A stretch of 64,000 nt of DNA from contig NZ_WQNI01000001.1 in NCBI RefSeq assembly GCF_010993735.1, positions 124,001-188,000 of the forward strand, given 5' to 3'. The number at the start of each line of letters is the position of its first letter. Positions within the stretch are counted from its first letter, which is position 1. The notes below the pieces were generated by a model, which was given only the letters and a program-made list of their open reading frames with translations, ran no database searches and was not told the DNA's origin. The stretch comes from Chelativorans alearensis (lineage in GTDB: Bacteria; Pseudomonadota; Alphaproteobacteria; Rhizobiales; Rhizobiaceae). The translations under genes and the position numbers were made by a program. Below are positions 40,790 to 48,397 of this stretch, piece after piece.

Positions 40790-41899
40790 ATGGCATCAGT
40801 CAGTTTCGACAGCGTCACCAAAAAGTTCGGTGATTTCACCGCGGTCTCGGACCTGGGCATCGAGATCGGCGACGGCGAGTTCGTCTGCCTGCTCGGGCCG
40901 TCGGGCTGCGGCAAGACGACGACGCTCAGGATGATCGCCGGGCTGGAGACGCCGACCTCGGGCCGCGTGAGGATCGGCGACAGGGACGTCACCTTCATGC
41001 ACCCGAAGGACCGGAAGATCTCCATGGTCTTCCAGGACTACGCGCTCTATCCGCATATGAACCTGGCCGACAACATCGCCTACCCGCTGAAAGTGCGCGG
41101 GGAGAGCCAAGAGAAGCGCCACGCCCGCGCCCGCGAGGTGGCGGACGTCCTGAAGATCGGCCAGCTATTGGAGCGCATGCCCTCGCAGATCTCCGGCGGA
41201 CAGCAGCAGCGCACCTCGCTTGCCCGCGCGCTGGTCTACCCGTCGGACGTTTATCTCTTCGACGAGCCGCTCTCCAATCTCGACGCCAAGTTGCGGCTCG
41301 AGGCGCGGGGCTTCCTGAACCACCTGCAGCGCGACATGGGCATGACGGCGGTCTACGTCACCCACGACCAGGCCGAGGCGATGGCGCTTGCCACGCGGAT
41401 CGCGGTGATGGATGCCGGCATCGTGGTGCAGTATGCACCGCCGCTCGAGGTCTATCGCCGGCCGGCCACCACCTTCGTTGCCAATTTCGTCGGCAACCCG
41501 CCGATGAACCTCTTGCCCGTCGAGGCGATGATCGCCGATGGCGCGCTGCACCTTAGGGCGGGCGGGCTGGCGGTGGTGCCCTTGAAGGTCACGCGCGCGG
41601 CGGCGAAGGCGCTGGAAGCTGGCCGGAGCCTGACGCTGGGTGTGCGGCCGGAGCATCTGGCGGTCGCATCGGGCGGCGAGGAGAACACGATCGAGGGTGA
41701 GCTGTTCGCCAACGAGAACATGGGGCCGGAAGCGCTTGTGACGTTGGAGCGCGAGGACACGGCCCGCTTCACCGCCCGCATCTTCACCGACGAGATGGTG
41801 GCGCTGGAAGGTCGCGTGAGGCTGGGGTTTGCCGCCGATCATATCCATCTGTTCGACGGAGAGGGGCTGAGGCTGCCGCTGGATGGCGAGGAGGGGTGA
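40790..41899 (+). CDS. ugpC: Sugar ABC transporter ATP-binding protein (UgpC/MalK type)
   Basis: 369 residues: Walker A GPSGCGKTT (~38), signature ISGGQQQRTSLARAL (~135, with I instead of L at its first position), Walker B VYLFDEPLSNLDAKL (~155), switch H in VYVTHDQAE (~190) and a C-terminal TOBE domain. It ends the LacI-controlled transport operon. The ISGGQQQRTS variant separates it from the classical LSGGQRQRVA ATPase at 18994-20091. Confidence 0.92.
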   Translation: MASVSFDSVTKKFGDFTAVSDLGIEIGDGEFVCLLGPSGCGKTTTLRMIAGLETPTSGRVRIGDRDVTFMHPKDRKISMVFQDYALYPHMNLADNIAYPLKVRGESQEKRHARAREVADVLKIGQLLERMPSQISGGQQQRTSLARALVYPSDVYLFDEPLSNLDAKLRLEARGFLNHLQRDMGMTAVYVTHDQAEAMALATRIAVMDAGIVVQYAPPLEVYRRPATTFVANFVGNPPMNLLPVEAMIADGALHLRAGGLAVVPLKVTRAAAKALEAGRSLTLGVRPEHLAVASGGEENTIEGELFANENMGPEALVTLEREDTARFTARIFTDEMVALEGRVRLGFAADHIHLFDGEGLRLPLDGEEG

Positions 41900-41916
41900 C
41901 GGTCAAACGGAAACGC

Positions 41917-41938
41917 CGGCGCCCCCCTCTGGGCGCCG
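41917..41938. terminator. Hairpin between convergent ugpC and idnD
   Basis: CGGCGCCC (41917-41924) and GGGCGCCG (41931-41938) form a perfect 8-bp stem with a 6-nt loop in the 61-bp space between convergent stops. No T-tract follows in either direction. Confidence 0.5.
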
Positions 41939-41960
41939 AGATGACCGATCGAACAACCTG

Positions 41961-43007
41961 TCAGCCGCCCGCGAAGGTGAGCTGCACCTTCACCGCGCGG
42001 CTGCGGTCCCCCGCGCGGTCGAAGGCGGCCACGGCGTCTTCCAGCGGGAAGCTGCCGGAGATGATGGGGCGTACGTCGATGGCGCGGCTGTCGATGAGGC
42101 GGACGGCCTTGGCGAATTCGGCATCGAAACGGTGCGAGCCGATGAGGTGGATCTCCTTGCCGACCAGGAGATTGACGGGGATGGGAAGTTCGCCCGTCAC
42201 GCCCACCTGGACGATGGTGCCCTGCGGGCGCACGGCCTGGATGGCGGATTTCAGGGCAGGCGCGGCGGCGGAGCATTCGAAAGCAAGGTCGAAGGTGCCT
42301 TTATCCTCGCTGTATGGATCGAGCGCTTGCGCCTCTGCCGCAACGTTCACCGTCTTCGTGGCGCCCATGGCGCGCGCGACCTTGAGCGGCGCATCCTGCA
42401 GATCGGTGACGACGATCTCGGCCGCTCCGGCATGGGCGCATGCCGCGGCGGTGAGAACGCCGATCGGCCCGGCGCCCGTTATCAGAACGCGCTTGCCCTT
42501 CGGCGCGCCGGCGCGGCTCACCGCGTGAAGGCACACGGCCAGGGGTTCTGCAACGGCAGCCTCGGCAAGGCTCGTTTCGGGTCCGATCCGTTCGCATTGG
42601 AACGCCTGCGAAACGATCAGGTCGCGGAAGCCGCCCTGCTCGTGGGGGAAGCGCATTGCCGAGCCGTAGAAGCGCATGGAGAGGCAGTGCTGGCGCAGCC
42701 CCTCGCGGCAATAGCGGCATTCGCCGCACGGCCGGCTGGGGTTGAGCGCCACGCGGTCGCCGGCGGAAAGGTGGGCTACGCCCTCGCCCACGGCCTCGAC
42801 GGTGCCCGCCACCTCATGGCCGAGGATGATCGGCTCGCGCACGCGGATGGGGCCGAAGCCGCCATCGTGGTAGTAGTGCAGGTCCGAGCCGCAGATGCCG
42901 CCGGCGCCGACGCGCACCAGCACTTCGCCGGTGCCGGGCGCGGCTACCTTCTGGCGCTCGATGCGGATGTCGTGGGGGCCGTAGAGACGGCAGACGCGGG
43001 TTTCCAT
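41961..43007 (-). CDS. idnD: L-idonate 5-dehydrogenase-like zinc alcohol dehydrogenase
   Basis: 348 residues of the medium-chain zinc dehydrogenases. The catalytic zinc site is ICGSDLHYYHDGGFG (~38-52) and GHEVAG (~63); four cysteines in CGECRYCREGLRQHC (~95-109) bind the structural zinc; LITGAGPIGVLTAA (~173) is the cofactor loop. The CGSDLHYY-HDGGFG pattern is typical of L-idonate 5-dehydrogenases, which interconvert L-idonate and 5-keto-D-gluconate. It lies 8 bp after a TRAP permease gene and beside uxuAB, supporting an aldonate or hexuronate role. Confidence 0.85.
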   Translation of the reverse strand: METRVCRLYGPHDIRIERQKVAAPGTGEVLVRVGAGGICGSDLHYYHDGGFGPIRVREPIILGHEVAGTVEAVGEGVAHLSAGDRVALNPSRPCGECRYCREGLRQHCLSMRFYGSAMRFPHEQGGFRDLIVSQAFQCERIGPETSLAEAAVAEPLAVCLHAVSRAGAPKGKRVLITGAGPIGVLTAAACAHAGAAEIVVTDLQDAPLKVARAMGATKTVNVAAEAQALDPYSEDKGTFDLAFECSAAAPALKSAIQAVRPQGTIVQVGVTGELPIPVNLLVGKEIHLIGSHRFDAEFAKAVRLIDSRAIDVRPIISGSFPLEDAVAAFDRAGDRSRAVKVQLTFAGG

Positions 43008-43015
43008 TTTTCACC

Positions 43016-44293
43016 TCAATCGAACAGGAGGCCGGGCAGCCAGGTCGCCAGCGGCGGATAGTAGGAGACGGCGAGTAAGACCAGAATATTGGTCAGAAGG
43101 AAAGGCGCGATCGCCTTGACCACCGGCGCCAGCGGCAGCCGGGCGATATTGGCGCAGATGAAGAGGCAAACGCCGACGGGCGGCGTGGTGAGCCCGATCA
43201 TCAGGTTCAGAACGGCGAAGGTGGCGAAATGCAGCGGCTCGACGCCGACGCCCTCAGCCAGCGTCAGGAGCGGCACGAAGAGGACGATGAGGGCGGCGAT
43301 CGTCTCCATGAACATGCCGATGAAGAGCAGGAACAGGTTGATGAGCAGGATGACGAGGAACTTGTTCTCCGTCACCGAGAGCACGGCGCTGGCGACGGTC
43401 TGCGGGATGCGCTCGGAGACGAGGATCCAGCCGAAGACGTTGGCAAAGCCCACCAGCGCCAGGATGGCGGCGGAGGAGACGGCGCTGTCGATAAGCACCT
43501 TGGGAACCATCTTCAGCTTCAGGTCGCGGTAGATGAAGGCGCCGACGATGAAGGCGTAGACGCTGGCGACCACCGCCGTCTCCGTCGGCGTCATCATGCC
43601 GGAGAGCAAGCCGCCGACGATGAGCGCGGTCATGGCGAGCGCCCAGAAGGCGCCCATGAAGGCGCGGCCGAGCTCCAAAACGCCCTGCCAGGGCTGATGC
43701 GGGTAGTTGCGGCGCACGGCGATGATGTAGACCGTCACCATCATGGCGAGCCCGAGGAGGATGCCGGGCACGGCGCCGGCGATGAACATGCGGCCGACGG
43801 AGATGCCCGAGAGCGAGCCGACGATGATCATCGGCACGCTGGGCGGGATGATGGGGCCGACGGTGGAGGAGGCGGCGGTGACGGCGGCGGAAAAATCGGC
43901 AGGATAGCCGGCCTTCTTCATGCCGGGAATCATGACGCCGCCGATGGAGGCGGCATCGGCGACCGCCGTGCCGGAGATGCCGCCGAACAGCATCGAGCCC
44001 GCCACGTTGGAAAGGCCGAGGCCCCCGCGCATCCAGCCGACCAGCGCATTGGCGAAGCGGATGATGCGCTCGGTGATGCCGCCATGGTTCATCAGGTTGC
44101 CGGCGAGGATGAAGCCGGGGATGGAGAGCAGCACGAAGACGTCGATGCCGGCATACATCTTCTGCGGCATGACGACGAGCGGGATGCCGGCGGCCAGCAG
44201 ATAGCACATGGAGGCGAGCCCGAGGGTGACGGCCACGGGGATGCCGGCGGCGAGCCCGCCGACAAAGACGCCGATGAGGATGGCAAGGTTCAT
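43016..44293 (-). CDS. dctM: TRAP transporter large permease (DctM)
   Basis: 425 residues, about a dozen membrane helices. Family motifs: IPGFILAGNLMNHGGITERI (~58-77), GGLGLSNVAGSMLFGGISGTAVADAASIG (~89-117) and GPIIPPSVPMIIVGSLSG (~140-157). It is the sodium-driven translocation subunit that works with the DctP and DctQ genes upstream. The start overlaps the dctQ stop by 4 bp. Confidence 0.92.
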   Translation of the reverse strand: MNLAILIGVFVGGLAAGIPVAVTLGLASMCYLLAAGIPLVVMPQKMYAGIDVFVLLSIPGFILAGNLMNHGGITERIIRFANALVGWMRGGLGLSNVAGSMLFGGISGTAVADAASIGGVMIPGMKKAGYPADFSAAVTAASSTVGPIIPPSVPMIIVGSLSGISVGRMFIAGAVPGILLGLAMMVTVYIIAVRRNYPHQPWQGVLELGRAFMGAFWALAMTALIVGGLLSGMMTPTETAVVASVYAFIVGAFIYRDLKLKMVPKVLIDSAVSSAAILALVGFANVFGWILVSERIPQTVASAVLSVTENKFLVILLINLFLLFIGMFMETIAALIVLFVPLLTLAEGVGVEPLHFATFAVLNLMIGLTTPPVGVCLFICANIARLPLAPVVKAIAPFLLTNILVLLAVSYYPPLATWLPGLLFD

Positions 44294-44796
44294 TGCGGCA
44301 GGTCCGGGTTGGGGGCGGGGCGCCCGTCGCCGCGGCCCGCCAGCATGGCGACGGCGCGCATTACGGCGAAGACCAGGAGCGAGACGATGAGGACGAGAAC
44401 GCTGGCGTGGATGAAGCTCATCCGCCAGCCGAGCGCCGGCGAGGTCTGCAGGTTGCCGATGACGGTGAAGCGCCATGCCGGCAGGACGAGGGCGGCGCAG
44501 AGGACGACGGTGGCGGCGGCCGAGAGGAAGCGCAGCAGGACGGGCAGGCGGCCCGGCAGCGCCTCGCTGACGATATCGACATTCACGAGGTCGCCGCTGC
44601 GATAGGAAAGGCCGGCCCCGAAGGCGGCGAGGTAGAGGAGGGCGAAGCGGGTGAGCTCCTCCGTCCAGACGGGGGATGAGGAGAAGACGGAGCGGCCGAG
44701 GACCTGGACCAGGACAGCGAAGATGAGCACCGCGAAGGAGAGGCCGGCCGCGAGGCGGGAGAGGGTGATGAGGGCGGTGTGGAGGCGGTTCGGCAT
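44290..44796 (-). CDS. dctQ: TRAP transporter small permease (DctQ)
   Basis: 168 residues with four hydrophobic helices; FSSSPVWTEELTRFALLYLAAFGAGLSYRSGDLVNVDI (~38-75) is the characteristic DctQ block with the W-x-E-E motif. It lies between the binding-protein and large permease genes and is separated from the former by a 220-bp inverted repeat. Confidence 0.88.
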   Translation of the reverse strand: MPNRLHTALITLSRLAAGLSFAVLIFAVLVQVLGRSVFSSSPVWTEELTRFALLYLAAFGAGLSYRSGDLVNVDIVSEALPGRLPVLLRFLSAAATVVLCAALVLPAWRFTVIGNLQTSPALGWRMSFIHASVLVLIVSLLVFAVMRAVAMLAGRGDGRPAPNPDLPQ

Positions 44797-44837
44797 GGTG
44801 TCCGTTCTTTGAAAGAAGTTCTACTTGACGAGGTGGC

Positions 44838-45062
44838 AGCCCCTCTCTTGCGATTTCTAAGACTTAGCCCCGCTAAGCCCAAGAAATCGCTTTCTCCCCC
44901 ACCAGGGGGGAGATAACGTCGGCATCGCCGTTTCCGCCAATGACCGACGCTGGTGATTTGCGGTAACGGTGGCGCCGCCACTATCTCCCCCCTGGTGGGG
45001 GAGAAAGCAAATTCTTGGGCTTGGGCGAATGCCCAAGTCCTTAGAATTTGCAAGAGAGGGGG
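44838..45062. repeat. Large inverted repeat (family F) between dctP and dctQ
   Basis: The left arm (CCCTCTCTTGCGATTTCTAA, then AGCCCAAGAAATCGCTTTCT, then CCCCCACCAGGGGGGAGATA) is mirrored on the right (TATCTCCCCCCTGGTGGGGG, AGAAAGCAAATTCTTGGGCT, TAGAATTTGCAAGAGAGGG). The inner 20 bp pair perfectly, the outer part with mismatches. The centre contains AACGTCGGCATCGCCGTTTC-type sequence. In the leftward transcript it directly follows dctP. Confidence 0.8.
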
Positions 45063-45152
45063 CCGGCGCCACCATTAGACCTTGAATCTCATCTCTAGGT
45101 GGAAGTATCGCGGCGCGGAGGATACCCCGCGCCGCTTCAAACTGCGTAAGAA

Positions 45153-46121
45153 TCAATCCGCGAACAGCTCTTCAACGATCGGCTTGATCTCCTCGTTCAC
45201 ATTGGCCAGGACCGCATCCTTCGCCTTCGCGGCAAACGCCTCCTGATCGACTTCGACGAAGGTCATGCCGTTCTCCTGGAGCGTGTTGGCAAGCTTCTCC
45301 TCGTCGGCCATGAACAGCTCGCGCTCATACGCCTGGGCGCGGGTGGCCGCCTCCATCACCGCTTCCTTGTCCTCGTCGGAAAGCTTGTTCCAGGTGACCT
45401 CGGAGATGGTGAGGTAGATCCAGGAGCGCACGTGCTCGGTGAGGTTCACGTTCTTCTGCACCTCGTTGAAATTGGCCGAGTGGATGAGCGCCAGCGGGTT
45501 TTCCTGGGCGTCGATGGTGCCGTTCTGCAGCGAGGTGAAGACCTCGGAGAAGGCCATCGGCGTCGGCTGGGCGCCGAGCGTCTCCCACACGTCGACGAAG
45601 AGCGGCACGTTCGGCACGCGCAGCTTCAGGCGGTCGAGCTCGTCCGGCGAGGTGATCGGCCGGTTGGAGGTGAGATTGCGCGGGCCGCGCGCGAAATAGG
45701 CGATGGGGCGGATCTGCGCCTTCTCGACGATCTGCGCTTCGATCCGGTCGCCGATCTCGCCGCCGGCCACTTCGTCCATGTCTTCCAGGCTCTTGTAGGC
45801 GTAGGGCACGGCGAGGAGGGCCGCCATGGGCGCCCAGTTCTGCAGGCTCTCGCCGGTGATCGTCATGTCGGCGGTGCCGAGCTGCATGCCGTTGATGAGG
45901 TCCATCTCCTTGCCGAGCGACTCGTTGGGATAGACCTCGACGGCAATGCGCCCGTCGGTGAGCGCCGAAAGCTCCTCGCCGAATTTCACCGACGCCTTGT
46001 GCCAGGTGTTCTCCTCGTTGGCGAGGTGGCCGAGCTTCAGCGTCATCTCCTGCGCCAGCGCCGAACCGGCGAAGATGACGCCGGCCATGAGCGCAGCCGT
46101 GAATGTGGAAATTGGTTTCAT
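45153..46121 (-). CDS. dctP: TRAP transporter substrate-binding protein (DctP)
   Basis: 322 residues with a signal peptide (about 1-23, ending GSALAQ). DctP features: LGHLANEENTWHKASVKFGEELSALTDGRI (~30-59), IRPIAYFARGPRNLTSNRPITSPDELDRLKLRVPNVP (~136-172, with the Arg that binds the ligand carboxylate) and GTIDAQENPLALI (~200). It captures an organic acid, probably an aldonate or hexuronate given idnD and uxuAB. It starts 29 bp after the GntR gene. Confidence 0.92.
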   Translation of the reverse strand: MKPISTFTAALMAGVIFAGSALAQEMTLKLGHLANEENTWHKASVKFGEELSALTDGRIAVEVYPNESLGKEMDLINGMQLGTADMTITGESLQNWAPMAALLAVPYAYKSLEDMDEVAGGEIGDRIEAQIVEKAQIRPIAYFARGPRNLTSNRPITSPDELDRLKLRVPNVPLFVDVWETLGAQPTPMAFSEVFTSLQNGTIDAQENPLALIHSANFNEVQKNVNLTEHVRSWIYLTISEVTWNKLSDEDKEAVMEAATRAQAYERELFMADEEKLANTLQENGMTFVEVDQEAFAAKAKDAVLANVNEEIKPIVEELFAD

Positions 46122-46150
46122 GGTGTTTCCTCCTTATTGATTGGGATTGT

Positions 46151-46852
46151 TCAGTCCGTCGCTTCGAAGAAATCCGGGCGCGCCTCGGCAATTGCCGGAA
46201 GGTCGGTCAGGATCTTGCGCAGATGGCCGCGCATGGCCCGTTCGGCCGCTTGCGCGTCGCGCCGGGCGATGGCCTCGGCGATCTCGGCATGCTGGGCGAC
46301 GAGTGCGCGCTTGGGAAAATGCAGGGCGCTCAGGTAGCGCACCCGGTCCATCTGCGCCTTTACCTCCTCGATCATCTTCCAGGCATGCGCCTTGCCCGCG
46401 GCTTCCGCGAGCGTGCGGTGAAAGCGCTCGTCGAGGGCGATGAAGCGGTCGGGCTCGTTGTCCGGCAGCTCGCGCTGGCGGGCGAGCTGCGCGTTCAGCT
46501 CCTTGACGAGGGCGTCGTCTGCTTCCTCGGCGACCAGCTTGACGATGTCGGCCTCGATGGCCTCGCGCACGAAGCGGGCGTCCATCACCGCCGCCGGCGA
46601 GATCTTGCGCACCAGCGTGCCGCGCTGCGGGCGGATTTCCACCAGCCCATCCTCGGCGAGCTTGATGAAGGCCTCGCGCACGGGCTGACGGCTGAGCGAA
46701 TAGGTCTTGGCCACCTCGGATTCGGAGATCCGGCTGCCGGGGGTAAGGTCGGCGCCGATGATGCGCTCGCGCAGGATGCGGTAGAGCTGCGGCCCGATGG
46801 GCGCGCCCTGTTCCAGCGTCCATTCCCTGCGCGGTTCGACGTTCATCGGCAC
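46151..46852 (-). CDS. GntR family regulator, FCD (FadR) type
   Basis: 233 residues: a winged helix-turn-helix (about 15-78) with RISESEVAKTYSLSRQPVREAFIKLAEDGLVEIRPQRGTLV, then an FCD all-helical effector domain with RFVREAIEADIVKL, D and H in FIALDERFHRTLAEAAG, and ALVAQHAEIAEAI, the usual metal-binding Asp/His set. It is first in the leftward TRAP operon and divergent from uxuAB. GntR/FCD proteins such as UxuR sense hexuronates, which fits. Confidence 0.9.
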   Translation of the reverse strand: MPMNVEPRREWTLEQGAPIGPQLYRILRERIIGADLTPGSRISESEVAKTYSLSRQPVREAFIKLAEDGLVEIRPQRGTLVRKISPAAVMDARFVREAIEADIVKLVAEEADDALVKELNAQLARQRELPDNEPDRFIALDERFHRTLAEAAGKAHAWKMIEEVKAQMDRVRYLSALHFPKRALVAQHAEIAEAIARRDAQAAERAMRGHLRKILTDLPAIAEARPDFFEATD

Positions 46853-46872
46853 TTGCCTCCCAAGGTCGTTCT

Positions 46873-46896
46873 ATACCTCCATACTTCCATACTAGT
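46873..46896. promoter_or_regulatory. Triple ATAC-type 8-bp tandem repeat upstream of gntR
   Basis: ATACCTCC, ATACTTCC and ATACTAGT follow each other with no gap, 20 bp upstream of the gntR start. Such phased half-sites could bind the GntR protein; ATACTAGT ends in the palindrome ACTAGT. Confidence 0.4.
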
Positions 46897-47012
46897 CAAC
46901 AGGAACGGTTCCTGCTACCCATGGGCGCAGCGAAGCTGGTATGGAGCCGGCGGGTAGGTTGGCAGCTGTCAACGGCGCTTAAGAGGGATGCGCTTGGGTC
47001 AATCCCACGCGC

Positions 47013-47118
47013 GTCATCCCGGTCGAGCGGAGCGAGGGCCGGGATCCATTCGGGAACATGGACGAGTCACGGAATGGGTCCCGGACAGCCTCCGCTTTGC
47101 TCCGGCTTCCGGGATGAC
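47013..47118. repeat. Dispersed repeat, family B copy 2
   Basis: Begins GTCATCCCGGTCGAGCGG, contains GAACATGGACGAGTCACGGA and GGGTCCCGGACAGCCTCCGC, ends CCGGGATGAC. It matches 16337-16443 and 52638-52754. It fills most of the 327-bp divergent region between gntR and uxuA; the rest holds the triple repeat at 46873-46896 and the uxuA ribosome-binding site. Confidence 0.8.
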
Positions 47119-47179
47119 GGCGATAGATTGATCCGCGCATTCCCTTGAGGAAAAGGCGCGAGGTAAGAAGGGAGCAACG

Positions 47180-48397
47180 ATGAGGCAGACGTGGCGCTGG
47201 TTCGGGCCGAGGGATCTCGTCTCGGTGGACGATATGCGGCAGGCGGGCGTGGAGGGTGTGGTCACGGCGCTGCATCACGTGCCTGCCGGCGCGGTCTGGG
47301 AGCCGGCGGAGATCGCCAGGAGGCAGGACGAGATCGGCCGCATGTCCGACGGCCGGCCCTCGGGGCTCGCCTGGGAAGTGGCGGAAAGCCTGCCCGTCTC
47401 CGAGGACATCAAGAGGCAGACGGGCGCCTGGCGCGAGCACATCGCCAACTACAGGACGAGCCTGAAGAACCTTGCGGCAGCGGGCATTAAGGTGGTCTGC
47501 TACAACTTCATGCCGGTGCTCGACTGGACGCGCACGGACCTTGCCTGGCGGCTACCCCACGGCGGCACCTGCATGCGCTTCGACTTCGCGGACTTCGCCG
47601 CTTTCGACATCCACATCCTGAAGCGGCCGGGGGCTGTGGGCGACTTCCCCGGCGAGGTGGTGGAAGAGGCGGCTCGCCGCTTTGCCGGGATGGACGAGGA
47701 GCGGCAGGCGAAACTTGCCCGCAATGTCGCCTTCGGTCTTCCAGGTGCCGCCGAGCATTTGACCCTGGAGGGGCTGCGGGCCCATCTCAAGGCCTATGGC
47801 GCCATCTCGCCCGATCAGCTGCGCAGCCACTTCATCGCCTTTCTGGAAGAGGTGGCGCCGACGGCGGAGGAGGCCGGCATCCGGCTTTGCTGCCACCCGG
47901 ACGACCCGCCGTTCCCCCTGCTCGGCCTGCCGCGCATCATGTCCACGGAGGCCGACTACGCGGCCATGATCAAGGCTGTCGATACGCCCGCCAACGGCAT
48001 CACGCTGTGCTCCGGCTCGCTCGGCGCCCGGCCCGACAACGACCTGCCCGGCATGATGCGGCGGCTGGGCGGCCGCGTCCACTTCCTGCACCTGCGCAAT
48101 GTGCGGCGCGAGGGTAAGGCGGTTGCCGGCTCCTTCTACGAGGACGAGCACCTTGCCGGTGGCACCGACATGGTGGCGCTTGTCGCCGAGGTGCTGAAAG
48201 AAGAGGCGCGCCGCAAGGCGAGCGGCCGCGCCGACCATTCGATCCCCATGCGGCCGGACCACGGGCAGGACATCCTCGACGACTTGAAACGCCAGGCGCA
48301 GCCGGGCTACCCCGCCATCGGCCGCCTCAAAGGGCTGGCGGAGCTGCGCGGCATCATGACCGCGCTCTCCCATCCGCAATACGGGCTGGCGCCATGA
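47180..48397 (+). CDS. uxuA: Mannonate dehydratase
   Basis: 405 residues, full length for UxuA, which dehydrates D-mannonate to 2-keto-3-deoxy-D-gluconate in hexuronate breakdown. Hallmarks: QTWRWFGPRDLVSVDDMRQAG at the start, VCYNFMPVLDWTRTDL (~108), the metal-binding CCHPDDPPFPLLGLPRIMST (~236-255), TLCSGSLGARPDNDLP (~273), HFLHLRNV (~298) and a C-terminal IPMRPDHGQ (~355). The ATG has AAGGGAGC upstream and the stop overlaps uxuB by 4 bp. Confidence 0.93.
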   Translation: MRQTWRWFGPRDLVSVDDMRQAGVEGVVTALHHVPAGAVWEPAEIARRQDEIGRMSDGRPSGLAWEVAESLPVSEDIKRQTGAWREHIANYRTSLKNLAAAGIKVVCYNFMPVLDWTRTDLAWRLPHGGTCMRFDFADFAAFDIHILKRPGAVGDFPGEVVEEAARRFAGMDEERQAKLARNVAFGLPGAAEHLTLEGLRAHLKAYGAISPDQLRSHFIAFLEEVAPTAEEAGIRLCCHPDDPPFPLLGLPRIMSTEADYAAMIKAVDTPANGITLCSGSLGARPDNDLPGMMRRLGGRVHFLHLRNVRREGKAVAGSFYEDEHLAGGTDMVALVAEVLKEEARRKASGRADHSIPMRPDHGQDILDDLKRQAQPGYPAIGRLKGLAELRGIMTALSHPQYGLAP

